Below, in pieces: positions 50,960 through 58,303 of a DNA stretch of 64,000 bases. Within the stretch, counting starts at the first letter, position 1. Each line of letters opens with the position of its first letter. The notes under the pieces are model-generated. The model searched no databases. It had not been told where the DNA came from and saw nothing but the letters and a program-made list of their open reading frames with translations. The translations under genes and the position numbers were made by a program. The DNA comes from SSC3 sp963769585 (GTDB lineage: Bacteria > Actinomycetota > Actinomycetes > Propionibacteriales > Nocardioidaceae). The stretch covers positions 2,542,001-2,606,000 of the forward strand of contig CAVYMJ010000006.1 in NCBI GenBank assembly GCA_963769585.1, written 5' to 3'.

Positions 50960-51784
50960 ATGCAGGAGCTCAACGGCAAGGTGGTCGCGATCACCGGCGC
51001 CGCGCGTGGCATCGGCTACGAGACCGCAGCCACGCTTGCCCGCCAGGGCGCGAAGGTCGCCATCGGCGACATCGACGAGGCACGCCTCAAGCAGGCCGCC
51101 GGGGAGCTGAACCTCGCGACGTACTGCCACCTCGACGTCACCGACCCGGAGTCGGTCAACGCCTTCCTCGACCGCGTCGAGAACGAGCTGGGGCCGGTCG
51201 ACGTCCTCATCAACAACGCCGGCATCATGCCGATCGGCCACCTCGCCGAGCAGTCGGACGCGATCACGCGGCGGATGGTGGAGATCAACGTGCTCGGCGT
51301 CATGTACGGGACCAAGGCCGCGCTGCGCCGGATGCTGCCGCGCAGGTCCGGCCACATCATCAACATCGCGTCGCTGGCCGGCGAGGGCGCCTTCCCCGGC
51401 GCTGCTTCGTACTGCGGGACCAAGTACGCCGTGGTCGGCTTCACCGAGGCCGCTCGCGTCGAGCACCTCGGCACCGGAGTGAACATCTCCGCGGTGCTGC
51501 CGACCTTCACCAACACCGACCTGACCTCGGGAACCCAGGGCGTGAAGGGCTTCCGCAACGTCGAGCCCAGCGAGATCGCGGCCGTCATCGCCAAGCTGAT
51601 CCGTAAGCCGGCCCCGATCCGCCGCGTCACCCGCAGCGCCGGCGCGACGGTTCTCATCACTCGGTTGTTCCCCCGTTCGCTGGTCGGGTTCACCACGAAG
51701 GCGTTCGGCGCCGACAAGGCCCTGCTCGACGACGTGGACCTGGCAGCCCGATCCGCGTACGACGAGCGCATCACCCCCGAGTGA
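50960..51784 (+). CDS. Short-chain dehydrogenase/reductase
   Basis: A 274-residue classical SDR with TGAARGIG (cofactor, residues 12-19), NNAG (about 88-91), IASLAG with the catalytic Ser, and YCGTK (YxxxK, about 155-159). The C-terminus (about 215-274) is longer than in minimal SDRs and includes a hydrophobic stretch, VLITRLFPRSLVGF, that could touch the membrane. Start at the ATG at 50960, immediately after the ALDH stop. Likely works with that enzyme in oxidation of an alcohol, perhaps a lipid or sterol-type compound. Confidence 0.9.
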   Translation: MQELNGKVVAITGAARGIGYETAATLARQGAKVAIGDIDEARLKQAAGELNLATYCHLDVTDPESVNAFLDRVENELGPVDVLINNAGIMPIGHLAEQSDAITRRMVEINVLGVMYGTKAALRRMLPRRSGHIINIASLAGEGAFPGAASYCGTKYAVVGFTEAARVEHLGTGVNISAVLPTFTNTDLTSGTQGVKGFRNVEPSEIAAVIAKLIRKPAPIRRVTRSAGATVLITRLFPRSLVGFTTKAFGADKALLDDVDLAARSAYDERITPE

Positions 51785-51854
51785 GCTGACCTCTGACCGA
51801 GGGTCCTGCTTCACCCCGCTTGCTAGGCTGGAAACTCTGGGAGTGGAGGTCGCG

Positions 51855-52004
51855 ATGGACTGGTGGGGCTGGGTGGTGGCCGTCGCCGCCGCGATCGTGG
51901 TCGTTCTCGTCGTGGTCCTTGTCGTGCAGGCGCGGCGTCGCCGAGGCGGCGTCATCGTCGTGAACTCGCGGGCCCCGTCCTCCGAACCGGACGACGACGC
52001 ATGA
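51855..52004 (+). CDS. 49-residue single-helix membrane protein
   Basis: A short gene with a good Shine-Dalgarno (GGAGG, seven bases before the ATG) and an ATGA overlap with the next gene, so it is very likely real. The protein starts MDWWGWVVAVAAA, continues through one long Val-rich membrane helix (about 6-25), then QARRRRGG as a cytoplasmic stop-transfer and an acidic C-terminus ending DDDA. The orientation is N-out by the positive-inside rule. It is coupled to two PRC-barrel genes. Function unknown. Confidence 0.75.
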   Translation: MDWWGWVVAVAAAIVVVLVVVLVVQARRRRGGVIVVNSRAPSSEPDDDA

Positions 52005-52591
52005 GCAGGCTGATGCGCGCCTCCGAGATCACCAAGCTCCCCGTTGTCACGCTGGCCGGCGAGGACGTGGCGCAGGTCAAGGACGTGATCTTCTCCGCCG
52101 GCGGCGGCGAGGTGGGCGGGTTCACCCTCGCCGGACGCGGTCGGTTCTCAGGCCCGCTGAAGCAGGCCCTGGCCTGGAGCGAAGTGGCTGCGCTCGGCCG
52201 TGACGCCATGATGATCCGCGACGACCAGGTCCTGGTGCCCAAGAGCGGCGTACTCGACGCGTCAGCGACCTCCGGAGGTTCCGGCGGCAACGTGCTGGGG
52301 TCCCGGGTCCTGACCGACACCGGCGTCGACCTTGGCGTGGTGGTCGACGTCGTGGTCGAGGTCGGCGGAGCCGAGGGTGGGACCTGCGATGTGGTCGGTT
52401 ACGAGGTCGAGGCTTCGGAGGCGCTCAGCGCCCAGGGCAACCGGGTCCTCGTCCCGCTTCCCGCGACCCTGTCCGTCTCTGGGGAGCACCTGATCCTGCC
52501 GGAGAGCGCCAAGGACTTCGTCGGTCAGAACCTGGATGAGTTCGCGGCCTCAGTTCACGCTTTCAGGACCCAGCTGGAAGGCACCACCTGA
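52001..52591 (+). CDS. PRC-barrel domain protein
   Basis: A 196-residue cytoplasmic protein with two PRC-barrel-type halves: MSRLMRASEITKLPVVTLAG with VAQVKDVIF (about 1-85) and GSRVLTDTGVDLGVVVDVVV (about 98-165). PRC barrels are small beta-barrels that bind RNA, RNA-processing partners or photosynthetic proteins; in actinobacteria such proteins are mostly uncharacterised. ATG at 52001 overlaps the stop of the small membrane protein. The TGATG junction to the next gene makes a coupled three-gene set. Confidence 0.8.
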   Translation: MSRLMRASEITKLPVVTLAGEDVAQVKDVIFSAGGGEVGGFTLAGRGRFSGPLKQALAWSEVAALGRDAMMIRDDQVLVPKSGVLDASATSGGSGGNVLGSRVLTDTGVDLGVVVDVVVEVGGAEGGTCDVVGYEVEASEALSAQGNRVLVPLPATLSVSGEHLILPESAKDFVGQNLDEFAASVHAFRTQLEGTT

Positions 52592-53022
52592 TGCGCTTCT
52601 CCGACGCCACCGGACGCAAGGTGGTCAGCACGAGCACCGCGGAGACCGTGGGCGTGGTGGACGGCTTCGTGGTGGACCCTGTGAGCAGAGTCGTGGCGGG
52701 CCTGAAGGTGAAGGGTTCCCACGGCAGCTCGCTGGTGCTCTGGTCCCAGCTGATCGCGTTCGGTTCCGACGCGGTCACGGTGGCCTCCGCCGAGGAGCTC
52801 GAAGACGCAGCCGGGGACCTGGCTGAGCGCTCGGACAGCCACCACCAGCTTCTCGGCAAGCGGGTCCTGAGCGCCGCCGGCGATGAGCTCGGCGTCGTCC
52901 GTGACGTCGCCTTCGATCCCGAGACCGCGCAGATCACGGAGTTGCTCCTGGGGCACAGCGACGTTCCCGGTGTCCGGCTGCTCGGTGTCGGCTCCTACGC
53001 GGTGGTCGTAGCGACCGCCTGA
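52591..53022 (+). CDS. Second PRC-barrel domain protein
   Basis: A 143-residue protein: MRFSDATGRKVVSTSTAETV with GVVDGFVVDP (first barrel, about 1-70) and LLGKRVLSAAGDELGVVRDV (second, about 85-143). It shares its first base with the stop of the previous gene. The two PRC proteins are related in plan but not closely in sequence, so they may form a heteromer. Function unknown. Confidence 0.78.
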   Translation: MRFSDATGRKVVSTSTAETVGVVDGFVVDPVSRVVAGLKVKGSHGSSLVLWSQLIAFGSDAVTVASAEELEDAAGDLAERSDSHHQLLGKRVLSAAGDELGVVRDVAFDPETAQITELLLGHSDVPGVRLLGVGSYAVVVATA

Positions 53023-53076
53023 CCGCCATGATGAGGTCAGCGCCGCATCGTGTGGGCCAAGCCGCTAGGAGCACTC

Positions 53077-53826
53077 GTGGGGATGGATCGGCTCGTCAGC
53101 CTGCGGCGGCCGCTTGCCCAGCTGGTGCTCCTCGCCGCGACGTACGCCGTGACGCTGGCGCTCGTCTACTACCTGACGGTCCGCACGGTCCGTGGCCGAC
53201 AGTTGGGTGACGCCTCCCTCCGTGGCGCGCTGTCGACCAACTCGACGCTCACCGGCTCGGTCGAGGCAGTCCTCAACGTCGTCTCGATCGCCTCGCTCCT
53301 CGGCGCCATCGCGACCGTGGCCGTGGTCGCACTGGTGCGGCTCGAGCGTCTCCAAGGCCTGGCTGCCGTCGGGATCATCGTCGGCTCGAACGCCTCGGCC
53401 TGGCTGCTGAAGAACCACCTCCTGGAACGGCCGGACCTCGGGATCCGCGAGGTGGCACCCGCCACCTTGAACAGCCTGCCCAGCGGTCATAGCACCGCCG
53501 CCTTCTCGGCTGTCGCGGCGTTGATCTTCGTCCTCCCCCGGCGGTGGCGGCTCGCCGGAGCCACCCTGGGTGCCGGGTACGGCACCTTGACGGCCCTGGC
53601 CACGATGTCCGCCGGCTGGCATCGGGCCGCCGACTCGGTGGCTGCGTTCCTGGTGGTCGGGATCTGGACCTGTGTGGCGGCCGCGGTCGTGATGCTGGGC
53701 GGGCTCGACGCCAGCGACAGCGTCCCGGACGTACGCCGCGACGCCGGCGCCTCGCTGGATGATGAGAAGCGCTGCGCTCGTGCTCGCAGCAGGACTCGGG
53801 CTGTCCCTGACCCTGGTTGTGGCTGA
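53077..53826 (+). CDS. PAP2-family phosphatase
   Basis: A 249-residue membrane protein with about five helices. Motif 2 is intact (SLPSGHSTAAF, about residues 139-149) and motif 3 reads SAGWHRAADSVAA (His and Asp present). A full motif 1 is replaced by KNHLLERPDLG, which keeps K and RP. Probably dephosphorylates a lipid phosphate or pyrophosphate at the outer face. GTG at 53077 has AGGAG five bases before it; an ATG two codons later is possible. The last 22 residues overlap the next reading frame and look unlike the rest. Confidence 0.8.
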   Translation: MGMDRLVSLRRPLAQLVLLAATYAVTLALVYYLTVRTVRGRQLGDASLRGALSTNSTLTGSVEAVLNVVSIASLLGAIATVAVVALVRLERLQGLAAVGIIVGSNASAWLLKNHLLERPDLGIREVAPATLNSLPSGHSTAAFSAVAALIFVLPRRWRLAGATLGAGYGTLTALATMSAGWHRAADSVAAFLVVGIWTCVAAAVVMLGGLDASDSVPDVRRDAGASLDDEKRCARARSRTRAVPDPGCG

Positions 53827-53998
53827 TTCGGTCCGAGACAGCACCGTCGGGTCCTGGACGGCCTTCTTCGCCGGGGCACTCCTGATCGCCGGGACGATCG
53901 GCGCCGTACTTCTGGGCAGCTTGAGAGCGCTGGCCCTGATGGACCAGCCGGTGGTCGGTCCCGGCGCGCAAGAGCTCGGCGTCAACGAGCGTTCCTGA
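53759..53998 (+). CDS. Small two-helix membrane protein
   Basis: A 79-residue protein with two hydrophobic helices (about 4-22 and 34-56) and a short polar tail. It starts 68 bp inside the end of the PAP2 gene; the overlap is larger than usual, so either the PAP2 gene once ended earlier or the pair overlaps by design. No family recognised. Confidence 0.55.
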   Translation: MMRSAALVLAAGLGLSLTLVVADSVRDSTVGSWTAFFAGALLIAGTIGAVLLGSLRALALMDQPVVGPGAQELGVNERS

Positions 53999-54426
53999 AC
54001 CACCCCACCTCAGAGAGACGGTCCTGCCCCACGCGACCGGGAGCCTCTCGCGTCGTCGTCATCACCCGCGACGAGCCGGATCAGCCCACGTATCCGTGCA
54101 AGCTCAGGTGTTGTTACCTTCTCGAACATCTTCAGGTGGAGTGCGGCCCGACCATCTCGTAACGACCGCGCTCGAACTAAGCGGGCGCCAATGGCTGTAC
54201 GTGACGCTGCGGCTGCGCCAGATCGCGACACCAGCTGACCAGCGCATGAATCGCCAAGTGCTGGACATCGTCTACCCGCGCACCCAGGGATAGGTTCCAG
54301 GCAACAGCATCGGCACTCGCCTGAGTCGGGCTACCGGGGGTGAGTCCCGCCCGTCCGCTGGCTTCGCCCGCATGTGTCGCGCGGTATGAGTATGAGGAGC
54401 GGAGGGACGACAGGCAGTTAGTCAGT
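53999..54426. other. Long gap between convergent genes, no gene recognised
   Basis: About 430 bp with only short, unconvincing reading frames on both strands and no similarity I can name. It ends at the terminator of the minus-strand oxidoreductase gene. It could be eroded coding sequence. Confidence 0.45.
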
Positions 54427-54448
54427 AAAAAAGCCCGCCGCGGGCTTC
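54427..54448 (-). terminator. Classical Rho-independent terminator of the oxidoreductase gene
   Basis: Read on the minus strand: AAGCCCGCGGCGGGCTTTTTT, a GC-rich stem with a U6 run, 48-69 bp past the stop at 54496. This is the only textbook terminator with a U tract I found in the window. Confidence 0.9.
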
Positions 54449-54495
54449 GCACCGGTCATGGTGTCGCGCGACTGGACTACCCAGCGAACCGGCGG

Positions 54496-56160
54496 TCAGC
54501 CGTCGGGACTTCGATCGGAGTGATGCGCTGGGCGACGGTGGAGCGGCCGAGTCGCCGGACCTTCGAGGACAGCACCATCAGCGGCGAACCGCGAGCCGTG
54601 CCACGGACAGTCCCAACTGTTCTCGGAGTCGTTCCAGTGCAGCGTCCCGCCAAGGTGGGTACACAGCCCCACCAACCGACAGGTGTCTCCATCCTTGGTA
54701 GTCACGGCCACCGGAACCGGGCTCAGCCCCTCGCGGCCGACGTCGCCACCCCTCTCCTCGTCGGAGTCGTTCCAGTGCAGCGTCCCGCCAAGGTGGGTAC
54801 ACAGCCCCACCAGCCGACAGGTGTCTCCATCCTTGGTAGTCACGGCCACCGGAACCGGGCTCAGCCCCTCGCGGCCGACGTCGCCACCCCTCTCCTCCGG
54901 GTCCACCTCGTGCAGCTCGGCCCGGGCCAGCGCGCCGGCGACCGCGCTCGAGGCGCGGAGGTTGGTGCTGACGAGCCGAAGCGCCGCCTTGGGATGGGTG
55001 AGCCTGCGCCCGAGCGGCGCTGCCCAGGACGGGCGCGAGCCGAGGATCTCGCCCGAGATCGTCCGGGCAGCGGCTACCGCGTTGGTGATCCCCCACTTGT
55101 CGTAGCCAGTCGCGACGTACACACGGCCGCGGCCGCGTGGCAAGCGGCCCGCGTAGGGGATGCCGTCATGGGAGGTGTGGTCCTGCGCGGACCAGGCGTG
55201 GGTCTGGACTGCTCCTGGGAAGTGAGACTCGGTCCAGTCCCGAAGCTGCTCCAGCTGAGCCGCCTCGGAGCGCACGCGGCCGACCGGGTGACCGTTACCA
55301 CCCACCAGGAGACGCGAAGTCTCCCCCGGGACCCCACGTACCGAACGTGTGGGGCTGCCGGCGGAGATCAGCATCTGCTCGGGAACGTCTCCCGCGAGCG
55401 TGAAGCCCAGCAGGTAGGAGCGCTTGGCCTCGAGCTTGGCGAAGTACAGCCCTCGGTCGAGGATGGGTGCTCCCGTAGCGAGAACCGCGTCCGAGCAGCG
55501 CAGGGAGCGACCGTCTTCGGTCGACACGACGACTTCGCCGAGCTTGGAGACACCCGTCACCCGGGTGCCCTCGTAGATGCGCCCGCCCTGAAGCTGGAAC
55601 TGGGTGGCTAGGGCGCTGAGGACCGCCCTCGGGTCGATCTGTGCCTGGTCTGGCAGCAGGGCCGCGCCATGTACCGGAAAGGGAACGTCGAGCGCGGCCC
55701 GCCATTGGACGTCGAGGCCGAGGCGGCGAGCCGCGTCGTACTCGGCGCGCACAGCAGACACCTGCTCGAGGTTCGGTGCGTAAGTGACGGCATCGCATCG
55801 CTGGATCGGCACGCCGTGCCTGTCACAGAACTCCAGCAGCCACGCCTGCCCGTCGCGGTTGGCACTGACGTACGCCTGGGCGACCTTGGCAGAGTGCACG
55901 CCAAGCAGGCTGGAGAGCTTCGTGCCCTGCAGCAGGGAGACCTTTCCCGTGGTGGCCCCGCTAGCCCCGGCCCCGACTCGCCGGGCTTCGAGCACGGCAA
56001 CGGACCGACCGGCCCGGGCCAGCAGAAGCCCGGTCACCAGCCCGGTGAAGCCCCCTCCCACGACGACGTCGTCGAAGCGGTTGTCGGGCGGCCACAGCGG
56101 CGCCGGAATGGGAATGCCCTCGCCCCAGACAGGGGGGGTGGTGCCAAGAGTCGTGTGCAT
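54496..56160 (-). CDS. FAD-dependent oxidoreductase with C-terminal Rieske domain carrying an internal tandem duplication
   Basis: A 554-residue protein: DAO-type FAD domain (DDVVVGGGFTGLVTGLLLARAG, seen in part, about residues 30-50; EARRVGAGASGATTG) followed by a Rieske [2Fe-2S] domain (about 420-554). The first Rieske box (CTHLGG) occurs twice because a 46-residue segment is tandemly repeated (54623-54760 and 54761-54898, one base different); the second box (CPWHGS) occurs once. The downstream CTH pairs with CPWH at the normal 15-residue spacing, so a cluster can still form. Start at the ATG at 56160 (AGGAG four bases away). Such proteins are common, little-studied actinobacterial oxidoreductases; substrate unknown. 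Confidence 0.87.
   Translation of the reverse strand: MHTTLGTTPPVWGEGIPIPAPLWPPDNRFDDVVVGGGFTGLVTGLLLARAGRSVAVLEARRVGAGASGATTGKVSLLQGTKLSSLLGVHSAKVAQAYVSANRDGQAWLLEFCDRHGVPIQRCDAVTYAPNLEQVSAVRAEYDAARRLGLDVQWRAALDVPFPVHGAALLPDQAQIDPRAVLSALATQFQLQGGRIYEGTRVTGVSKLGEVVVSTEDGRSLRCSDAVLATGAPILDRGLYFAKLEAKRSYLLGFTLAGDVPEQMLISAGSPTRSVRGVPGETSRLLVGGNGHPVGRVRSEAAQLEQLRDWTESHFPGAVQTHAWSAQDHTSHDGIPYAGRLPRGRGRVYVATGYDKWGITNAVAAARTISGEILGSRPSWAAPLGRRLTHPKAALRLVSTNLRASSAVAGALARAELHEVDPEERGGDVGREGLSPVPVAVTTKDGDTCRLVGLCTHLGGTLHWNDSDEERGGDVGREGLSPVPVAVTTKDGDTCRLVGLCTHLGGTLHWNDSENSWDCPWHGSRFAADGAVLEGPATRPLHRRPAHHSDRSPDG
54623..54898. repeat. 138-bp in-frame tandem duplication inside the Rieske coding region
   Basis: Two units of 138 bp, 54623-54760 and 54761-54898, which I find differ at one position (CACCAACC against CACCAGCC). 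The unit codes for 46 residues with the first iron-sulfur ligand box. Near-identity means the duplication is recent. Confidence 0.97.
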
Positions 56161-56283
56161 GAGGCTCCTAGGTCGGGTCTGGTCCTCAGGAGGGGTACCC
56201 GCCAACGCGCCAGCCACTCCGATGGGTTTCGCCTTGCCGGAGTGGGTACCTCGAGACCGAACGACGAACAGAGGAGCTCAGGT

Positions 56284-56364
56284 ATGACGCAGCCGACACG
56301 ACTCGGCACGACGGCCCGCCAGGGACTGGTTGGCCGCGGCTTGTTGCGGGGGCCGCGATCGTGA
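56284..56364 (+). CDS. 26-residue leader peptide coupled to the YihY gene
   Basis: An ATG at 56284 preceded by GAGGAG at seven bases opens a 26-codon frame, rich in Arg, Gly and Thr (MTQPTRLGTTARQGL...), whose stop overlaps the GTG start of the following gene (GTGA at 56361-56364). It is too short for a known family. Good initiation signals suggest a translated leader that passes ribosomes to the next gene; it could also be a small basic peptide of its own. Confidence 0.5.
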   Translation: MTQPTRLGTTARQGLVGRGLLRGPRS

Positions 56365-57416
56365 GCAAGCACTCCAAGCAACCGGCCGCCTCGGTCGAGT
56401 CCCCGACCGACCTCACCCGGCCCTCCTGGCGGTTCGCGCTGCGCAGCACCCTCCGTGGGTTCTCACGGGACCAGTGCACCGACCTGGCCGCCGCCCTGAC
56501 CTACTACTCGGTGCTGTCCATCTTCCCCGCGGCCATCGCGCTGCTCTCGCTGGTTGGTGTGTTCGGCCAAGGCCCCAAGACGGTCGAGACCCTGCTCGAC
56601 ATCCTGCGCGACCTGGGCGCAGGCTCCGCGGCGGACACCGTCGCCCCGAGCCTGGACGCCCTCAGCCAGACCGACACAGCCGGGCTTGCGCTCGCCTTGG
56701 GGCTGGGGACAGCGCTCTGGTCGGCCTCGGCCTACGTGGGTGCCTTCGGGCGCGCCATGAACCGCATCTACGACGTGGAGGAGGGTCGCCCGTTCTGGAG
56801 ACTGCGGCCCATGCTTCTGATCGTGACGCTCGTGGCGGTGGTCCTCGTGGGCGTAATCGCGCTGGCGCTGGTCGTCACCGGCCCGGCCGCCGACGCCGTC
56901 GGCACCGCGCTGGGCATCGGCTCCACAGCAGTGCTGGCCTGGGAGATCGCGAAGTGGCCGGTCGTCATCGGCCTGGTCATCGGGATCGTGGCGATGCTCT
57001 ACTACGCCACCCCCAACGTCCACCAGCCGAAGTTCCGCTGGGTCAGCGTCGGGGCCGCGCTGGCCATCGCGACCTGGATCGTCGCCTCGGCCGGCTTCGG
57101 CCTCTACGTGTCGCAGTTCGGCAACTACAACAAGACGTACGGCGCGCTCGGGGGGGTCATCGCCTTCCTGCTGTGGCTGTGGATCACCAACCTTGCGTTG
57201 CTCTTCGGGGCGGAGCTCGACGCCGAGCTGGAGCGCAGCCGCGAGCTCCAGGCCGGCCTGCCCGCCGAGGAGCATCTGCAGCTCGAGCCTCGGGACACTC
57301 GGAGCGCCGACAAGGCTGCCGACAAGCGGGCAGACCTCGTGGCCCAAGGCCGCAGGCTGCGCCAACGCTCCGCCGACCAGGCCCAAGACCCCCAGGAGTC
57401 AGTTCATGCCCGTTGA
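56361..57416 (+). CDS. YihY/BrkB-family inner membrane protein
   Basis: A 351-residue membrane protein with about six helices and the family marks DLAAALTYYSVLSIFPA near residue 43 and FGNYNKTYGALGGVIAFLLW (about 253-272). The C-terminus (about 290-351) is charged and probably helical. The family was once named ribonuclease BN, wrongly; its role in envelope function is unsettled. GTG start at 56361, coupled to a short upstream frame. Overlaps the next gene by 11 bp. Confidence 0.88.
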   Translation: MSKHSKQPAASVESPTDLTRPSWRFALRSTLRGFSRDQCTDLAAALTYYSVLSIFPAAIALLSLVGVFGQGPKTVETLLDILRDLGAGSAADTVAPSLDALSQTDTAGLALALGLGTALWSASAYVGAFGRAMNRIYDVEEGRPFWRLRPMLLIVTLVAVVLVGVIALALVVTGPAADAVGTALGIGSTAVLAWEIAKWPVVIGLVIGIVAMLYYATPNVHQPKFRWVSVGAALAIATWIVASAGFGLYVSQFGNYNKTYGALGGVIAFLLWLWITNLALLFGAELDAELERSRELQAGLPAEEHLQLEPRDTRSADKAADKRADLVAQGRRLRQRSADQAQDPQESVHAR

Positions 57417-57612
57417 GCAGCCCACCAGCAAGTCAGCCAAGATCCTGTACCTGCCGATCGGGGTCACCAGCAGCGTGCTCGGCGGACTCATGGTCGCTGG
57501 TTCTGAGGGAGGCAGGGCGACGACTTTCGCCAACGTGGCGCTGGTCGACGACGTCGACTTCCGCGCCTACACCGAGCCGGTTTGGTACCCGGTGCGGGCC
57601 ACGTGGGCCTAA
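57406..57612 (+). CDS. Truncated DUF4235-like protein
   Basis: A 68-residue frame from an ATG at 57406 (AGGAG eight bases upstream). The first ~25 residues (SKSAKILYLPIGVTSSVLGG) match the start of DUF4235 small membrane proteins, which often stand next to YihY genes. After about residue 28 (LMVAGSEGG) the family pattern stops and the rest is unrelated. A deletion or insertion within the gene is the simplest reading, so this is probably a broken gene and marks a junction with the accessory DNA that follows. Confidence 0.55.
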   Translation: MPVEQPTSKSAKILYLPIGVTSSVLGGLMVAGSEGGRATTFANVALVDDVDFRAYTEPVWYPVRATWA

Positions 57613-57746
57613 TAGACGGTCCCCGCTTACCGAGGACGGCCCCTGCGAACCAACCGACGCGGCCAGGCTTCTAGTCAGTCCGCTTGCCCTGCAACGTGCT
57701 GGACGAGCCGCTGGTCAACGCTGACGAACAGCCAGCAGTCCGAGGT

Positions 57747-58169
57747 TCAAGGAGCCAGTCCCAGTTGGGTCATCATCCCAGTCGCGTCGAAGTGCGCGTG
57801 CTCCTCGGTGATCAGGTCGTCAGGGCCAAGCGTCCAGAAGATGCCCATGTCCACTGCGAAGGACCTCCCGGTAGCCGGGATGTCGCCGTCGGGCCCGGGC
57901 ATCGAGCCGGTCATCGTGCCTGCGGCGTGCGCCTCCCAGGCGATGGCCCCGCTCGCCATGATCGGATCCCGGGTCAGGGTCCACACCATGTCGGGAAACG
58001 CTCGCCGGAACGCTCCAGCGGTCGCGAGCACTGCCTCCCGGCCCTGGATCGGTCCGGGGCTCAGCGGGTCCTTGAGGACCACATCTTCTGCATAGAAGGC
58101 GCCGAGGCCAGCGGAGTCTCCTGCGTTGTAGATGTCGACGTACCTTCGGGCCACGTCTGAGCCAGTCAT
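57747..58169 (-). CDS. SnoaL-like/ester-cyclase family (NTF2 fold) protein
   Basis: A 140-residue protein with the NTF2-like pattern: VARRYVDIYNAGDSAGLGAFY, VVLKDPLSPGPIQGREAV, FRRAFPDMVWTLTRDP and a final EEHAHFDATGMMTQLG. Members are polyketide cyclases, ester cyclases or binding proteins. The ATG at 58169 has AGAGGAG seven bases before it. Divergent from a LuxR-type regulator, with 134 bp between, which suggests that this regulator controls it. Substrate unknown. Confidence 0.82.
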   Translation of the reverse strand: MTGSDVARRYVDIYNAGDSAGLGAFYAEDVVLKDPLSPGPIQGREAVLATAGAFRRAFPDMVWTLTRDPIMASGAIAWEAHAAGTMTGSMPGPDGDIPATGRSFAVDMGIFWTLGPDDLITEEHAHFDATGMMTQLGLAP

Positions 58170-58303
58170 CTGTCGACTCCTCTTCTCATCTGTGCGGATG
58201 TCGTCCAATCTGGTCCCAAGGCGCCCCGTCGTCCATGCCAGAAACCTGGCAATCTCGGCCGGCGGGTCGACAGGGTTGACCGCGACGGAATCCGGAGGCC
58301 TGG

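Noticed and set aside
49405..51012. 535-codon open frame opposite the aldehyde dehydrogenase gene
   Set aside because: Antisense shadow; the plus strand shows all ALDH motifs.
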